From Gammaproteobacteria bacterium (lineage in GTDB: Bacteria; Pseudomonadota; Gammaproteobacteria; Pseudomonadales; Azotimanducaceae), in assembly GCA_026706385.1 (NCBI GenBank), contig JAPOYV010000133.1:36435-100434 (forward strand): DNA of 64,000 bases. Direction: 5' to 3'. Position numbers and translations under genes: made by a program. Below the pieces are notes generated by a model. The model made no database searches, was not told where the DNA came from, and saw only the letters and a list, made by a program, of their open reading frames with translations. Below, piece by piece: positions 8,369 to 18,288 of the stretch (positions are counted from its first letter, which is position 1; every line of letters starts with the position of its first letter).

Positions 8369-8528
8369 TCGCCTTCGTCGACAGGCTCGCAGAAGCCCAC
8401 GCCACGCGGCCTAAAGCAACCCGCCAAAGGGGGCATCATGTACGACGTTGAAGCGACGCATCTAGCCGAACGCGCGGAGCGAATGTTCGCTGAGCTCCGC
8501 CACCGCGCTTCTTGTCCGGGCAAACGTG

Positions 8529-8557
8529 TTGGCATGCTGATATCTATACTGTACATT
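8529..8557 (+). promoter_or_regulatory. Candidate sigma70 promoter of the three-Cys-motif gene
   Basis: TTGGCA (8529-8534, five of six to the -35 consensus) and TACATT (8552-8557, four of six to -10) are separated by exactly 17 bases. The -10 element lies inside the LexA-like box at 8547-8566, a layout expected for repression. Confidence 0.5.
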
Positions 8558-8566
8558 TCACCAGTA
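8547..8566. promoter_or_regulatory. LexA (SOS) box
   Basis: TACTG-N10-CAGTA, 20 bp, agrees with the E. coli-type LexA consensus TACTGTATATATATACAGTA at 15 of 20 positions, including all ten arm positions. The dyad extends to TATACTG...CAGTATA (8545-8568), and GTTGGC/GCCAAC flanks pair outside it. It sits 43 bases before the three-Cys-motif start and covers the -10 element. This is the only such box I found in the window. Confidence 0.72.
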
Positions 8567-8609
8567 TACGCCAACCTCCAAGGTGGCCCGTTGCCAAGGA
8601 AGAGGGTGC

Positions 8610-9479
8610 ATGGCACGTGACTCACGGATCGAGTGGACGGATCACACGTTCAACCCTTGGTGGGGATGCACGAAAGTGTCGCCTGCGTGCGACCACTGCT
8701 ACGCAGAAAGCTGGGCGAGACGCGTCGGCTTCGATGTCTGGACTACTGGCAAGCCGCGACGCTTCCTGAGCGACGCCTACTGGCGACAGCCGGTTCAGTG
8801 GAATGCCCTGGCCGAGCGCGATGGCAAACGCGCCCGTGTGTTCTGCGCATCGATGGCTGACGTCTTTGAGTGGAAGAAGGGGCTGTCGTCATGGCGTCAC
8901 CGGCTGTGGACGCTCATCGAAGAAACGCCGGCCTTGGACTGGCTCCTCCTGACCAAACGGCCACATTTGGTGAAGCGGCTTGCGCCTTGGGGTGAGGATT
9001 GGCCGGCCAACGTCTGGGTCGGCACGACCGTGGAGAACCAACGTTGGGTCGACAAGCGCCTACCGTACCTCGCCGACGTGCCCGCGCGCGTTCGGTTTCT
9101 CTCCTGTGAACCGCTTCTTGACGAGGTCGCGCTAGCGTGCTGGCTCGAACGCGGCGCAGTCGACTGGGTGATAGCCGGCGGGGAAAGCGGCCCGCATGCC
9201 AGACCCAGCGACCCCTTCTGGTTCTATGCCATCCGGGATGATTGCTCGGAGCACGCGACACCGTTCCACTTCAAGCAATGGGGCGAGTGGGCACCCGTGC
9301 AGTCCATGGACGGCGTGTTGCCACGTGCACTTGTCGACGACGGGTCCTTTTCGACGGCGATGGGACGATTCGGCAAGAAGGCAAGCGGTCGAGAGTTGGA
9401 CGGACGCACGTGGGATGAGCTTCCGCAACCCGTCATGATCCGAGGCGAATTGGCGACGTCGGTGGCGACAGCCGCGTAG
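8610..9479 (+). CDS. Three-Cys-motif protein, phage Gp37/Gp68 (DUF5131) family
   Basis: 289 residues. The defining motif is C20-x6-C27-x2-C30 in WGCTKVSPACDHCYAE, reminiscent of iron-sulfur radical-SAM-type clusters. Other family blocks are TKRPHL, the FLSCEPLL strand, WVIAGGESGP and FHFKQWGEW. It is the partner of the preceding TcmP gene, 241 bases upstream. ATG at 8610 follows a purine-rich GGAAGAGGG; an earlier ATG at 8583 is in frame but less like the family. A LexA box overlaps its promoter, so SOS induction is likely if LexA is present. Function of the family is unknown; nucleic-acid repair or defence is inference. Confidence 0.88.
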   Translation: MARDSRIEWTDHTFNPWWGCTKVSPACDHCYAESWARRVGFDVWTTGKPRRFLSDAYWRQPVQWNALAERDGKRARVFCASMADVFEWKKGLSSWRHRLWTLIEETPALDWLLLTKRPHLVKRLAPWGEDWPANVWVGTTVENQRWVDKRLPYLADVPARVRFLSCEPLLDEVALACWLERGAVDWVIAGGESGPHARPSDPFWFYAIRDDCSEHATPFHFKQWGEWAPVQSMDGVLPRALVDDGSFSTAMGRFGKKASGRELDGRTWDELPQPVMIRGELATSVATAA

Positions 9480-9560
9480 TCGGCAAACGAAAATGAGGTC
9501 GGGCCGCGGGCGCCAAACGGGGCGGAATCCCGGGTTCGCACAAACGGCTCACCACCACCA

Positions 9561-9588
9561 TTGCCTGACGGCCGCAAAAGCGTATAAG
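9561..9588 (+). promoter_or_regulatory. Candidate sigma70 promoter of putA
   Basis: TTGCCT (9561-9566) and TATAAG (9583-9588) are 16 bases apart and about 35 bases before the putA start. The -10 matches five of six consensus bases. No operator is recognised. Confidence 0.4.
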
Positions 9589-9621
9589 CAAAGGCAGCGT
9601 TTGGGTGGTCGAAGCCAATGA

Positions 9622-12600
9622 ATGCGAAGAATGCCTGCATCGCCCCCGCATAGCCGCAACGGACCCTGGACCGCCATCGCCGCAGCCGGGGCCGAAGACG
9701 AGACTGACGCGGTCCGTGCGCGGCTCGCCGACGTCCCGTTCAGCTACGCCGAGCGGCGCCGAGTCCTCGACCGCGCCCGGGAGCTGGTCGCGGGATGCCG
9801 TCGGCGTGCCGACGAACGGTCCCTTCTCGACCTCTTCCTGCAGGAGTTCGGGCTCTCCAACGAGGAGGGCATCGCGCTCATGTGCATCAGCGAGGCGCTG
9901 TTGCGCATTCCGGACGACCATACCGCCGAGGCGCTCATCGCGGAGAAGATCGCCACGGCCAACTGGGCCGAACACGTCGGCCAATCGGACTCGGTGTTCC
10001 TGAACGCCTCGACCTGGGCACTGATGCTGACCGGCAGCGTCATCGGACTCGGCGAGAGCATCACGGCCGATGTGCGGGGCTGGATCAACCGCCTTGCGGG
10101 TCGCCTCGGCGAGTCCGTCGCCCGCGCGGCGATGTCGAGAGCCGTACGCATCCTGGGAGCCGAATTCGTCCAAGGCCGGACGATCGAGGAGGCCTTGGTC
10201 CGCGCCGGCGGCCACCTCGCGTCCTTCGACATGCTCGGCGAGGGCGCCCGCACCTACGCCGATGCCGAACGCCACCGGGACGCCTACCTGCACGCGATCC
10301 ACGCCATCGGCGACGCGTTTCCAGACGCCACGCCAAGCGGCGCTTCCGGGATCTCGATCAAGCTGTCCGCGCTGCACCCGCGATACGAGCCGCTGCAGGA
10401 GAAGCGCGTATTGGCCGAACTGAACGAAACCGCACGGCACCTCGCCGCCCTGGCCGCCTCGCGCAACCTCCACCTCACCATCGACGCCGAGGAGGCCGAG
10501 AGGCTCGAGTTGTCCCTTGCGCTCTTCGAGATGCTCGCCAACGAACCCGGGTTGGAGGACTGGCGAGGTCTGGGGCTTGCGGTGCAGGCCTATTCGAAGC
10601 GCGCCGCCGCGGTAATCGATTGGCTCGCTGATCTCGGGCGGCCGGTCATGGTCCGCCTAGTCAAGGGCGCCTACTGGGACCACGAGATCAAGCGGGCACA
10701 GGTCGAAGGACTCGCCGGTTACCCGGTCTACACCCGCAAGCCGTCCACGGACCTGGGCTACATCGCCTGCGCGGCCCGGCTGTTCGCGAACCCGTCGCTC
10801 TACCCGCAGTTCGCCACCCACAACGCCTACACCGTCAGCGCGATCCTCCAGATCGCGTCCGGCACGGGCCGCGACTACGAATTCCAACGCCTGCACGGCA
10901 TGGGCGAACTGCTCTACGACGAGGCGCGCCGACAGTTCGAGGACTTCCCACCGGTGCGCATCTACGCACCGGTCGGCCCCCACAAGGATCTCTTGGCGTA
11001 CCTCGTGCGACGGCTGCTCGAGAACGGCGCCAACTCGTCCTTCGTCAACCGTTTCCTGGACGATCAGATCCCCGTCGCCGAACTGGTCCGCGACCCCATG
11101 ACGGTCGTGACCGCCTACGACGCGGTCCCCCACCCCAAGATCCCGCTGCCTCGCGACCTCTTTGGTGGGGAACGCAAGAACTCCGCCGGCCTGGATCTGG
11201 GCGATGGCGCCACGGTCCGCACATTGCTAGCGAGCGCGCATCGCGGCGGCGACAAACTGGTGGACGCCGGAGAACGCGATGTGCCGGCTGCAGTTGCCCG
11301 CGCCGAGGCGGCCTTTCCCGCTTGGGAAGCGCGGCCGTCCAACGAACGGCGACTGTGCCTCGACCGGCTGGCGGACCTGATCGAGGCCGACCGACCCCGC
11401 TTTGTCGACCTGCTTGCTCGGGAAGCCGGGAAGACGCTGACGGATGCCGTGGCCGAGGTTCGCGAGGCCGCCGACTTCTGTCGCTACTACGGGAGCGAGT
11501 GCGAACGACTGTTCGGGCCGGGGGCCGCGCTTCCCGGGCCCACCGGCGAGGACAACCGGCTGACACTTCGTGGTCGCGGCGTCTTCGCCTGCATCTCCCC
11601 CTGGAATTTCCCGCTGGCCATCTTCACCGGCCAAGCGGTCGCCGCCCTAGCCGCGGGAAACACTGTCGTCGCCAAACCGGCACCGCAGACCCCTGCCGTC
11701 GCCGGACATGTCGTGCGCTTGATGCACCAGGCCGGCGTCCCGCCCGACGCGGTCTGTCTCGCCGCGGCCGACTCGGCGATCGGTGCCCAGATCGTGGCCC
11801 ACGAGCGCATCAATGGTGTGGCCTTCACCGGCTCCACGGCGACCGCCAAGACCATCCAGCGTGCGCTAGCCGACAAGGACGGGCCGATCGTCCCGCTGAT
11901 CGCCGAAACCGGTGGCCAGAATGCGATGATCGTCGATTCCACGGCGTTGCTCGAACAGGTGGTCGACGACGTGGTGGCGTCCGCGTTCCACTCCGCGGGG
12001 CAGCGCTGCTCCGCGCTGCGCGTGCTCTATATCCAGGACGACGTCGCCGAGCCGCTCATCGCGATGCTCGCCGGGGCCATGGACACGCTCATCCTCGGCG
12101 ACCCGGCGGATCCTGCGACGGATGTCGGCCCCGTGATCGACGCCGACGCGCTTCGGCGACTCAACGCACATGTCGAGCACCTCAGCCACCGCATCCTGCA
12201 CCGCTGCCATGTGCCCGACCAACTCGACGGCGCCTTTTGCCCACCCACCATGATCGAGATCGGTTCGATCGCCGATCTCGACGCCGAGCACTTCGGACCG
12301 ATCCTGCACGTGGTGCGCTTCACATCGGCCGGCGTTCGCGCCGTGCTCGCCGACATCGCGGCGGTCGGTTTCGGGCTTACGCTCGGTGTCCACTCACGCA
12401 TACAACGGCGCGCCGAGGACGTCATGGCCGCGGTCCATGCCGGCAACACGTACATCAACAGGGACATGGTCGGCGCCGTTGTCGGCGTGCAACCCTTCGG
12501 CGGCGAAGGCCTGTCCGGCACAGGACCGAAGGCCGGTGGACCCCACTACCTCCCCCGCTTCGCCGTCGAACGAACCGTCACCTGGAACACGGTCGCCACG

Positions 12601-12636
12601 GGCGGCAACGCTAAGTTGCTGAGCCTCGACGATTGA
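9622..12636 (+). CDS. putA: Bifunctional proline dehydrogenase / L-glutamate gamma-semialdehyde dehydrogenase
   Basis: 1004 residues. It oxidises proline to pyrroline-5-carboxylate with FAD (N-terminal domain and TIM barrel, about residues 50-460; MVRLVKGAYWD is diagnostic) and then to glutamate with NAD (aldehyde dehydrogenase domain, about 540-990; SPWNFPLAIFTGQ, AETGGQN, catalytic C796 in GQRCS). At this length it is the short PutA form: no ribbon-helix-helix DNA-binding domain is present, so unlike E. coli PutA it should not repress its own gene. Start is ATG 9622 or 9631. It stands alone; the alcohol dehydrogenase gene follows after 61 bases. Confidence 0.95.
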   Translation: MRRMPASPPHSRNGPWTAIAAAGAEDETDAVRARLADVPFSYAERRRVLDRARELVAGCRRRADERSLLDLFLQEFGLSNEEGIALMCISEALLRIPDDHTAEALIAEKIATANWAEHVGQSDSVFLNASTWALMLTGSVIGLGESITADVRGWINRLAGRLGESVARAAMSRAVRILGAEFVQGRTIEEALVRAGGHLASFDMLGEGARTYADAERHRDAYLHAIHAIGDAFPDATPSGASGISIKLSALHPRYEPLQEKRVLAELNETARHLAALAASRNLHLTIDAEEAERLELSLALFEMLANEPGLEDWRGLGLAVQAYSKRAAAVIDWLADLGRPVMVRLVKGAYWDHEIKRAQVEGLAGYPVYTRKPSTDLGYIACAARLFANPSLYPQFATHNAYTVSAILQIASGTGRDYEFQRLHGMGELLYDEARRQFEDFPPVRIYAPVGPHKDLLAYLVRRLLENGANSSFVNRFLDDQIPVAELVRDPMTVVTAYDAVPHPKIPLPRDLFGGERKNSAGLDLGDGATVRTLLASAHRGGDKLVDAGERDVPAAVARAEAAFPAWEARPSNERRLCLDRLADLIEADRPRFVDLLAREAGKTLTDAVAEVREAADFCRYYGSECERLFGPGAALPGPTGEDNRLTLRGRGVFACISPWNFPLAIFTGQAVAALAAGNTVVAKPAPQTPAVAGHVVRLMHQAGVPPDAVCLAAADSAIGAQIVAHERINGVAFTGSTATAKTIQRALADKDGPIVPLIAETGGQNAMIVDSTALLEQVVDDVVASAFHSAGQRCSALRVLYIQDDVAEPLIAMLAGAMDTLILGDPADPATDVGPVIDADALRRLNAHVEHLSHRILHRCHVPDQLDGAFCPPTMIEIGSIADLDAEHFGPILHVVRFTSAGVRAVLADIAAVGFGLTLGVHSRIQRRAEDVMAAVHAGNTYINRDMVGAVVGVQPFGGEGLSGTGPKAGGPHYLPRFAVERTVTWNTVATGGNAKLLSLDD

Positions 12637-12697
12637 CACCAGTCGTGGCGCCGGACTGACGTACACTGCAACCTGATCGAACGCTTGAGAGGCTCCC

Positions 12698-13780
12698 ATG
12701 AAAGCAGCCGTTCTACGCGAGGTGAACCAACCGCTGTCCATCGAAGACGTCAGCACCGCAGACCCGGGCCCGCGCGAAGTGCTCGTGCGCACGGCCGCTG
12801 CCGGGGTCTGCCACTCCGACCTGCATTTCCAGAACGGCTCGTACCCCTACCCGCTGCCGTCGGTGCTCGGGCACGAGTCAGCCGGCGTGGTCGAGCGGGT
12901 CGGCGCCGACGTGCACTACGTCAAACCCGGCGACCACGTCATCACCTGCCTGTCCGCGTTCTGCGGCCATTGTGAATACTGCCTGACGGGACGCATGGTG
13001 CTGTGCAACGAGCCCGAACTGTCCCGGCGTCCCAACGAGACGCCGCGCCTCTCCGCCGGCGGCGAGACGATCAACCAGTTCCTCAACCTGTCGTCGTTCG
13101 CGGAAACCATGCTGGTGCATGAACATGCCATCGCCAAGATTCGCGAGGACATGCCGCTCGACCGCGCTGCGCTGATCGGCTGCGGGGTCACCACCGGGGT
13201 CGGCGCGGTCATCCACACCGCCGCCATCGAGCCCGGCAGCACGGTCGCTGTGATCGGCTGCGGCGGCGTTGGCCTGTCCTGCGTGAACGGCGCGGAGATC
13301 GCAGGCGCATCGCGCATCATCGCCATCGATACGGTCTCGTCGAAACTGGAACTGGCGCGCAAGTTCGGCGCCACTGACACCGTCAATGCCGCGGAAGTGG
13401 ATGTCGTCGAAGCGATCCGGGAGATGACCGACGGCGGGGTGCACTACTCCTTCGAGGCGATCGGCCTCAAGGCCACCACCGAACAGGCCTTCAAGATCAT
13501 CAAGAACGGCGGCACGGCGACCGTGATCGGCATGATCCCGGTGGGCACCATGGTCGAGATCCACGGGCCGGAGTTCCTGCGCGAGAAGACCTTGCAGGGG
13601 TCGAGCATGGGATCCAACCGTTTCCGCGTCGACATGCCGCGATTCGTCGACTTCTATCTCGACGGCCGGCTGCACCTGGACGACATGATCTCCGGCCGCA
13701 TCGGGCTCGGCGACGTCAACGACGCGCTGCAGGCGTTGGAGACCGGGGAAGTGGCGCGCCAAGTGATCATGTTCGACTGA
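12698..13780 (+). CDS. Zinc-dependent alcohol dehydrogenase
   Basis: 360 residues of the medium-chain, zinc class III-like group. Catalytic zinc ligands are C38, H59 and E60 region (GHESAG); the structural zinc has C89, C92, C95 and C103. The NAD fold is VIGCGGVGLS with an acidic residue after AIDT. It oxidises primary or secondary alcohols or thiol adducts; the substrate is not determined by the sequence. GAGAGG before ATG 12698 supports the start. It sits between putA and the convergent tRNA-Gly/gcv operon. Confidence 0.88.
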   Translation: MKAAVLREVNQPLSIEDVSTADPGPREVLVRTAAAGVCHSDLHFQNGSYPYPLPSVLGHESAGVVERVGADVHYVKPGDHVITCLSAFCGHCEYCLTGRMVLCNEPELSRRPNETPRLSAGGETINQFLNLSSFAETMLVHEHAIAKIREDMPLDRAALIGCGVTTGVGAVIHTAAIEPGSTVAVIGCGGVGLSCVNGAEIAGASRIIAIDTVSSKLELARKFGATDTVNAAEVDVVEAIREMTDGGVHYSFEAIGLKATTEQAFKIIKNGGTATVIGMIPVGTMVEIHGPEFLREKTLQGSSMGSNRFRVDMPRFVDFYLDGRLHLDDMISGRIGLGDVNDALQALETGEVARQVIMFD

Positions 13781-13802
13781 CGGCGGGCCTGCGGTGCGCG
13801 CT

Positions 13803-13877
13803 TGGAGCGGGCGATGGGAGTCGAACCCACGTCACCAGCTTGGGAAGCTGGGGTAATGACCGTTATACGACGCCCGC
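13803..13877 (-). tRNA. tRNA-Gly (CCC)
   Basis: Read on the minus strand, the seven-base acceptor stem GCGGGCG pairs with CGCCCGC. The anticodon loop is TTCCCAA (anticodon CCC), closed by CCAGC/GCTGG, and the T arm holds TTCGACT. CCA is encoded (13803-13805). It lies directly downstream of the glycine cleavage operon on the same strand. Confidence 0.95.
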
Positions 13878-13913
13878 TTCGACGCGAGATTATGGCTACG
13901 CTCCGACGCCGCC

Positions 13914-15407
13914 TCAACCGCCTGTCCGGAACGACAGATCGAGCTCCCGCGCCGCCTTGACGTCGTCCAAGCGGGTCACGGGCAGCGTGTGTGGCGCGGT
14001 CCTGACCAACTCCGGCTCGCGCTCCACCTCGTCGCGAATCCGGATCAGGGCTTCGACGAAGCGATCGAGTTCCTCGGGCGTCTCGGTCTCGGTGGGTTCG
14101 ATCAGGAAGCACTCCGGCACCAGCAGCGGGAAATACGTCGTCGGCGCATGGCAGCCGTAGTCGAGCAATCGCTTGGCGATATCCATGGCCGTGACGCCCT
14201 GGGTCTTGGCCTCCTCGCGGAACGTGACGATGAATTCGTGGCTCGCCCGGCGCGTGGGATAGGCCAGTTCGAGGCCGGCCTCGCGCAACCGCTCCATCAG
14301 GTAGTTGGCGTTGAGCGTCGCGTACTCGCCCACGCGACGCATGCCCTCGCGACCGAGCATTTGCGCGTACGCGAGTGCGCGCAGCAGGATCCCGGCGTTG
14401 CCCATGAACGCCGACAGGCGACCGATGCTCTGCGGGCGGTCGTCCACCGTGAGCCAGCGGTAGACGTCGTGCCCCGACCCGTCCGTGTCACGTGCCACGT
14501 ACGGCGTGGGCAGGAACGGCAACAGCCGCTCGCCGGCGGCGACGGGACCCGAACCCGGCCCGCCGCCACCGTGGGGTGTCGCGAACGTCTTGTGCAGGTT
14601 CATGTGCAGCACGTCGAATCCCATGTCCCCGGGGCGCGCCTTGCCGAGGATCGCGTTCAGGTTGGCGCCGTCGTAGTACAGGAGCCCGCCGGCGTCGTGC
14701 ACGATGGCGGCGATCTCGACGATGCGCCGTTCGAAGACGCCGCAGGTCGACGGGTTGGTGAGCATGATGCCGGCCGTATGCGGACCGACGACGGCCTTCA
14801 GCGCCTCGATGTCGACATCGCCGTCGGCGCCGACGGCCACTTCGCGGGCCTGGTAGCCGCACATAACGGCCGTCGCCGGGTTCGTGCCGTGGGCCGCCGT
14901 AGGCACTAGGATCTCGCTACGCTCATCGTCGTGTCGGGCGTCGTGGTAGGCGCGGATCATGGCGACACCGGCGAACTCGCCCTGCGCGCCCGCCATCGGC
15001 GTCAACGACACGGCCGCCATGCCGGTGACCACCTTCAGCGTCTCCTGGAGTTCGTATAGGCACGCGAGGAATCCCTGGCTCAGGGCGTCGGGTGCGAGGG
15101 GATGCCGTTCGAGGAATCCGGGGAGGCTCGCCGCCCGGTGCGCACCGCGCGGGTTGTACTTCATCGTGCACGAACCGAGGGGGTAGAACTGGTTGTCGAT
15201 CGAGAAGTTGCATCGCGACAGGTTGGTGTAGTGGCGCACGGCCTGCAGCTCCGAGACCGCCGGCAACGCCGGACCACTGGCGCGCAGGCAGTCGGCTGGC
15301 AAGTCGCTGACATCGCCATCCGGCGCGAGTTGAGCATGCGCGCGACGACCCGGCGCACCGATATCGAAGATCGTCGTCGTTCCGACGGCCGGCGCGCGCT
15401 CGCTCAT
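13914..15407 (-). CDS. gcvPB: Glycine dehydrogenase (decarboxylating) subunit 2
   Basis: 497 residues, the C-terminal-half equivalent of the P protein, which decarboxylates glycine with PLP and hands the aminomethyl group to GcvH. The PLP lysine is in [18 protein letters not shown], and the NPAT and MLTNPSTCG segments are typical. The ATG at 15407 overlaps the gcvPA stop (ATGA), so the two subunits are co-translated. The frame stays open far upstream through gcvPA, but that is a shadow. It is the last gene of the operon. Confidence 0.95.
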   Translation of the reverse strand: MSERAPAVGTTTIFDIGAPGRRAHAQLAPDGDVSDLPADCLRASGPALPAVSELQAVRHYTNLSRCNFSIDNQFYPLGSCTMKYNPRGAHRAASLPGFLERHPLAPDALSQGFLACLYELQETLKVVTGMAAVSLTPMAGAQGEFAGVAMIRAYHDARHDDERSEILVPTAAHGTNPATAVMCGYQAREVAVGADGDVDIEALKAVVGPHTAGIMLTNPSTCGVFERRIVEIAAIVHDAGGLLYYDGANLNAILGKARPGDMGFDVLHMNLHKTFATPHGGGGPGSGPVAAGERLLPFLPTPYVARDTDGSGHDVYRWLTVDDRPQSIGRLSAFMGNAGILLRALAYAQMLGREGMRRVGEYATLNANYLMERLREAGLELAYPTRRASHEFIVTFREEAKTQGVTAMDIAKRLLDYGCHAPTTYFPLLVPECFLIEPTETETPEELDRFVEALIRIRDEVEREPELVRTAPHTLPVTRLDDVKAARELDLSFRTGG

Positions 15408-16783
15408 CGCGCAAGCGCCTCCGCAAGCGCCTGCCGGAACGCGGCGATATCCGCATCCGTGCGCTTTTCGGTCGCGCACACCAAGAGACAGTGGTCGAGT
15501 TCCGGGTGGAGTTGGCCTAGCGGAAGCCCTCCCACCACACCCGACGCCGCAAGCGTCTCGGCAACCGGGCCGGCGGGCCGACCGATGTCGATCACGGCCT
15601 CGTGGAAGAACGGACCCGAAAACCGCGACGTCACCGACTCCATGCTCGTCAAGGCGTCCACGAGGTCGCGCGTCCGGGCGTGGCAACGGGCGGCTGTCCG
15701 ACGCAAGCCCTCGGCGCCCATCAAAGCGAGGTAGACCGTCGCCGCCGTCACCAGCAGGCCTTGGTTGGTGCAGATATTCGACGTCGCCTTGGCGCGTCGA
15801 ATGTGCTGCTCGCGCGCTTGCAGCGTCAAGGTGAAACCGGGGCGACCGAGACTGTCCACCGTGCGGCCGACGATCCGACCCGGCAACTGCCGCACAAGCC
15901 GCTGGCGGGTACAAAGGAAGCCGAACGAAGGCCCTCCGGAGGCCATCGGGATGCCGAGCGGCTGGCCATCGCCGCAGACAATGTCGGCCCCGTCGTCGCC
16001 CCACTCGCCCGGTGGCTTGAGCAGGGCCAAGGCCGTGGGGTTGACCACGCCGATCAGTAGCGCCCCGTGGCTCGCCGCCCACGCCGTGACCTCGTCGACC
16101 CGCTCGATCAAACCCAAGAAATTCGGCTGCTGGACGACGACGGCCGCGGGGGCGGGTCCGGCCGCCAGGGCGTCGAGGTCCGTGCGCCCGTCGGCGGCGA
16201 TCAAAGGCTCGCCGATCTCGATGCCCTGGTTGCGGGTGATCGTCCGCGCCGCATCGAGGTACAAAGGGTGGCACGCACCCGCGACGGCGATGTGCACCGG
16301 GGCGCTGTCGCGAGCGCCGCCTTGCCGCTGCCGTCGACGGCTGGCGCGCACGGCCATCAGCACGGACTCGCCCAGGGCCGATCCGCCGTCGTAGACCGAG
16401 GCGTTGGTGACGTCCATGGCGGTGAGCGCGGTCATCATCGACTGGTATTCGTAGATGACTTGCAACGTGCCTTGGCTGGCCTCCGCCTGGTACGGCGTGT
16501 ACGCCGTCATGAACTCGCCGCGGCTGGCGATATCCCACACCGCAGCGGGGATGTGATGGTCGTAGCACCCGGCGCCGGTGAAGCAAGGGCCGGTCTGATC
16601 GCGTCTGGCGCGCCCGGACATCGCCGCGAGCATGTCCATTTCCCCGACGCCATCGGCCAATGGACCGAAGTCGGCGCGCATCAGGTCCGTGTCGATCTCG
16701 TCGAACAGCTCGTCGATCGACGCGGCACCGATCCGCGCAAGCATCGTCCGCGTGTCCTCGGCCGTATGCGGGATGAATGGCAT
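15404..16783 (-). CDS. gcvPA: Glycine dehydrogenase (decarboxylating) subunit 1
   Basis: 459 residues, the N-terminal-half equivalent of the P protein. It opens with the family's MPFIPHT segment and shows [23 protein letters not shown] and TNQGL. It forms a heterotetramer with GcvPB. The split P protein replaces the single-chain GcvP that many gammaproteobacteria carry. It starts 20 bases after gcvH ends. Confidence 0.95.
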   Translation of the reverse strand: MPFIPHTAEDTRTMLARIGAASIDELFDEIDTDLMRADFGPLADGVGEMDMLAAMSGRARRDQTGPCFTGAGCYDHHIPAAVWDIASRGEFMTAYTPYQAEASQGTLQVIYEYQSMMTALTAMDVTNASVYDGGSALGESVLMAVRASRRRQRQGGARDSAPVHIAVAGACHPLYLDAARTITRNQGIEIGEPLIAADGRTDLDALAAGPAPAAVVVQQPNFLGLIERVDEVTAWAASHGALLIGVVNPTALALLKPPGEWGDDGADIVCGDGQPLGIPMASGGPSFGFLCTRQRLVRQLPGRIVGRTVDSLGRPGFTLTLQAREQHIRRAKATSNICTNQGLLVTAATVYLALMGAEGLRRTAARCHARTRDLVDALTSMESVTSRFSGPFFHEAVIDIGRPAGPVAETLAASGVVGGLPLGQLHPELDHCLLVCATEKRTDADIAAFRQALAEALAR

Positions 16784-16803
16784 GGAAGGAAGGCTCGCCC
16801 TGC

Positions 16804-17205
16804 TTAGGACTCGCGCGCCTCGCCCGTCTCGCAGTGGTCCTGGTAGGCGTCGGCAGCCATCAGGTTGTCGAGTTCGCCCGAGTCGAGCGGCTCGAGCTTG
16901 AAGAACCAGCCATCCCCGTAAGGATCCTGGTTGACGCGCTCCGGCGCGTCCTCGAGGCCGTCGTTGATGGCCACGACTGTCCCCGACACCGGTGCGTAGA
17001 TGTCCGAGGCCGCCTTGACCGACTCCACAACCGCGATTTCGGCACCGGCGGCGACCTCCTGGTCGAGCTCAGGCAACTCGACATACACGACGTCCCCCAA
17101 GGCGTCCTGGGCGAAGTCGCTGATCCCGACGGTCACTACCCCGTCCCGGAGTTGCGCCCATTCGTGGGTCGCGGCGTAACGCAATTCGGCTGGCGTCTCA
17201 CTCAT
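16804..17205 (-). CDS. gcvH: Glycine cleavage system H protein
   Basis: 133 residues. The lipoyl-lysine is in [12 protein letters not shown], flanked by the HEW (THEWAQL) and PVSG blocks of the family. It carries the aminomethyl group between P, T and L proteins. ATG at 17205 gives the usual length; the frame is open further upstream without family similarity. It starts 10 bases after the gcvT stop. Confidence 0.96.
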   Translation of the reverse strand: MSETPAELRYAATHEWAQLRDGVVTVGISDFAQDALGDVVYVELPELDQEVAAGAEIAVVESVKAASDIYAPVSGTVVAINDGLEDAPERVNQDPYGDGWFFKLEPLDSGELDNLMAADAYQDHCETGEARES

Positions 17206-17215
17206 CGCTGGTCTC

Positions 17216-18286
17216 TTATTGGAAAGCCCGTTTACCGTCCCGCACGAACGGTGGTCGAACGATGCGCGCGGGCACGGATGCGGCGCGAATCTTGACGGTG
17301 CAGTCTCCCGCGGCCCCCCGCGGCAGGCGCGCAAGGGCGATACTGTACCCCAAGGTCGGCGAGAACACGCCGCTGGTGACGACACCGTCACCGGCGTTGG
17401 TCGCCACCTCGTAGCCGTGGCGCATCACGCCCTTGGCGCTGAGTACGACACCCCTGAGAACGCGGGCTGGCTTCTCGGCACGTTGCCGTGCCAGCGTCGC
17501 ACGACCGATGAAATCGCGATCCTCGGGCGCCCAGGCAACGGTCCAAGCGAGGTTGGACTCAAGCGGCGTCACGTGTTCGCCCATGTCCTGGCCATACAGG
17601 TTTAGACCGGCTTCCAGGCGCAAAGTGTCGCGCGCCGCCAGCCCCGCCGGTGTCACGCCGGCCGCCTTCAGCCGACGCCAAAGCGCCACCGCCTCCGCGG
17701 CTGGCAGCAGGACCTCGACGCCGTCCTCGCCCGTGTAGCCGGTGCGCGCGACCATCCACGCGTCTCGTTCCAGGAACGAGAACGAGTCCAAGTCATCGGT
17801 GTCGATGCCAGTCGCCGCGGCGAATCGTGCGCGTGCCTGCGGACCTTGCACGGCGACCATGGCGATGTCCGTGCGTTCGCGCATCTCGACATCCATCGCG
17901 TTCGCACGGCCGCGCAGCCAGTTCAGCACCTTGTCGCGGGTCGAGGCGTTGACGACGGCGCGGTAGCCCGCGTCACGACCGTACACGATGAGGTCGTCGA
18001 TGATGCCCCCGTCCGCATTCAGGAGTACTCCGTAGACCGCTTTGCCGGGAACTGCCTTCGCGGGGTCGTTGGCCATCGTGAGGCGCAACAACCGCAAGGC
18101 GTCGGCACCGGCGACGTCGATTACCGTCATGTGCGACACGTCGAACATCCCAGCGGCGCCGCGTACCGCGTGGTGCTCCGCGATCTGCGAGCCGTAGTGC
18201 AGCGGCATCGCCCAGCCGGCGAAAGGGGCCATGCGGGCGTCGGCCCCGACGTGTTCGCCGTATAGCGGGGTTTTCCTTTCGCTCAC
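17216..18286 (-). CDS. gcvT: Glycine cleavage system aminomethyltransferase (T protein)
   Basis: 356 residues. It releases ammonia from the H protein and forms methylene-tetrahydrofolate. Typical segments are [27 protein letters not shown] and RDTLRLEAG. The start is GTG at 18286 with AAGGGAAG upstream; the in-frame stretch before it belongs to the preceding gene. It begins two bases after the UbiH-like gene ends, so the two are tightly coupled. Confidence 0.95.
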   Translation of the reverse strand: MSERKTPLYGEHVGADARMAPFAGWAMPLHYGSQIAEHHAVRGAAGMFDVSHMTVIDVAGADALRLLRLTMANDPAKAVPGKAVYGVLLNADGGIIDDLIVYGRDAGYRAVVNASTRDKVLNWLRGRANAMDVEMRERTDIAMVAVQGPQARARFAAATGIDTDDLDSFSFLERDAWMVARTGYTGEDGVEVLLPAAEAVALWRRLKAAGVTPAGLAARDTLRLEAGLNLYGQDMGEHVTPLESNLAWTVAWAPEDRDFIGRATLARQRAEKPARVLRGVVLSAKGVMRHGYEVATNAGDGVVTSGVFSPTLGYSIALARLPRGAAGDCTVKIRAASVPARIVRPPFVRDGKRAFQ

Positions 18287-18288
18287 GC

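Noticed and set aside
8438..8620. Open frame of 60 codons between tcmP and the three-Cys gene
   Set aside because: It has no recognisable similarity or good ribosome site, and it runs through the promoter and LexA box of the next gene.
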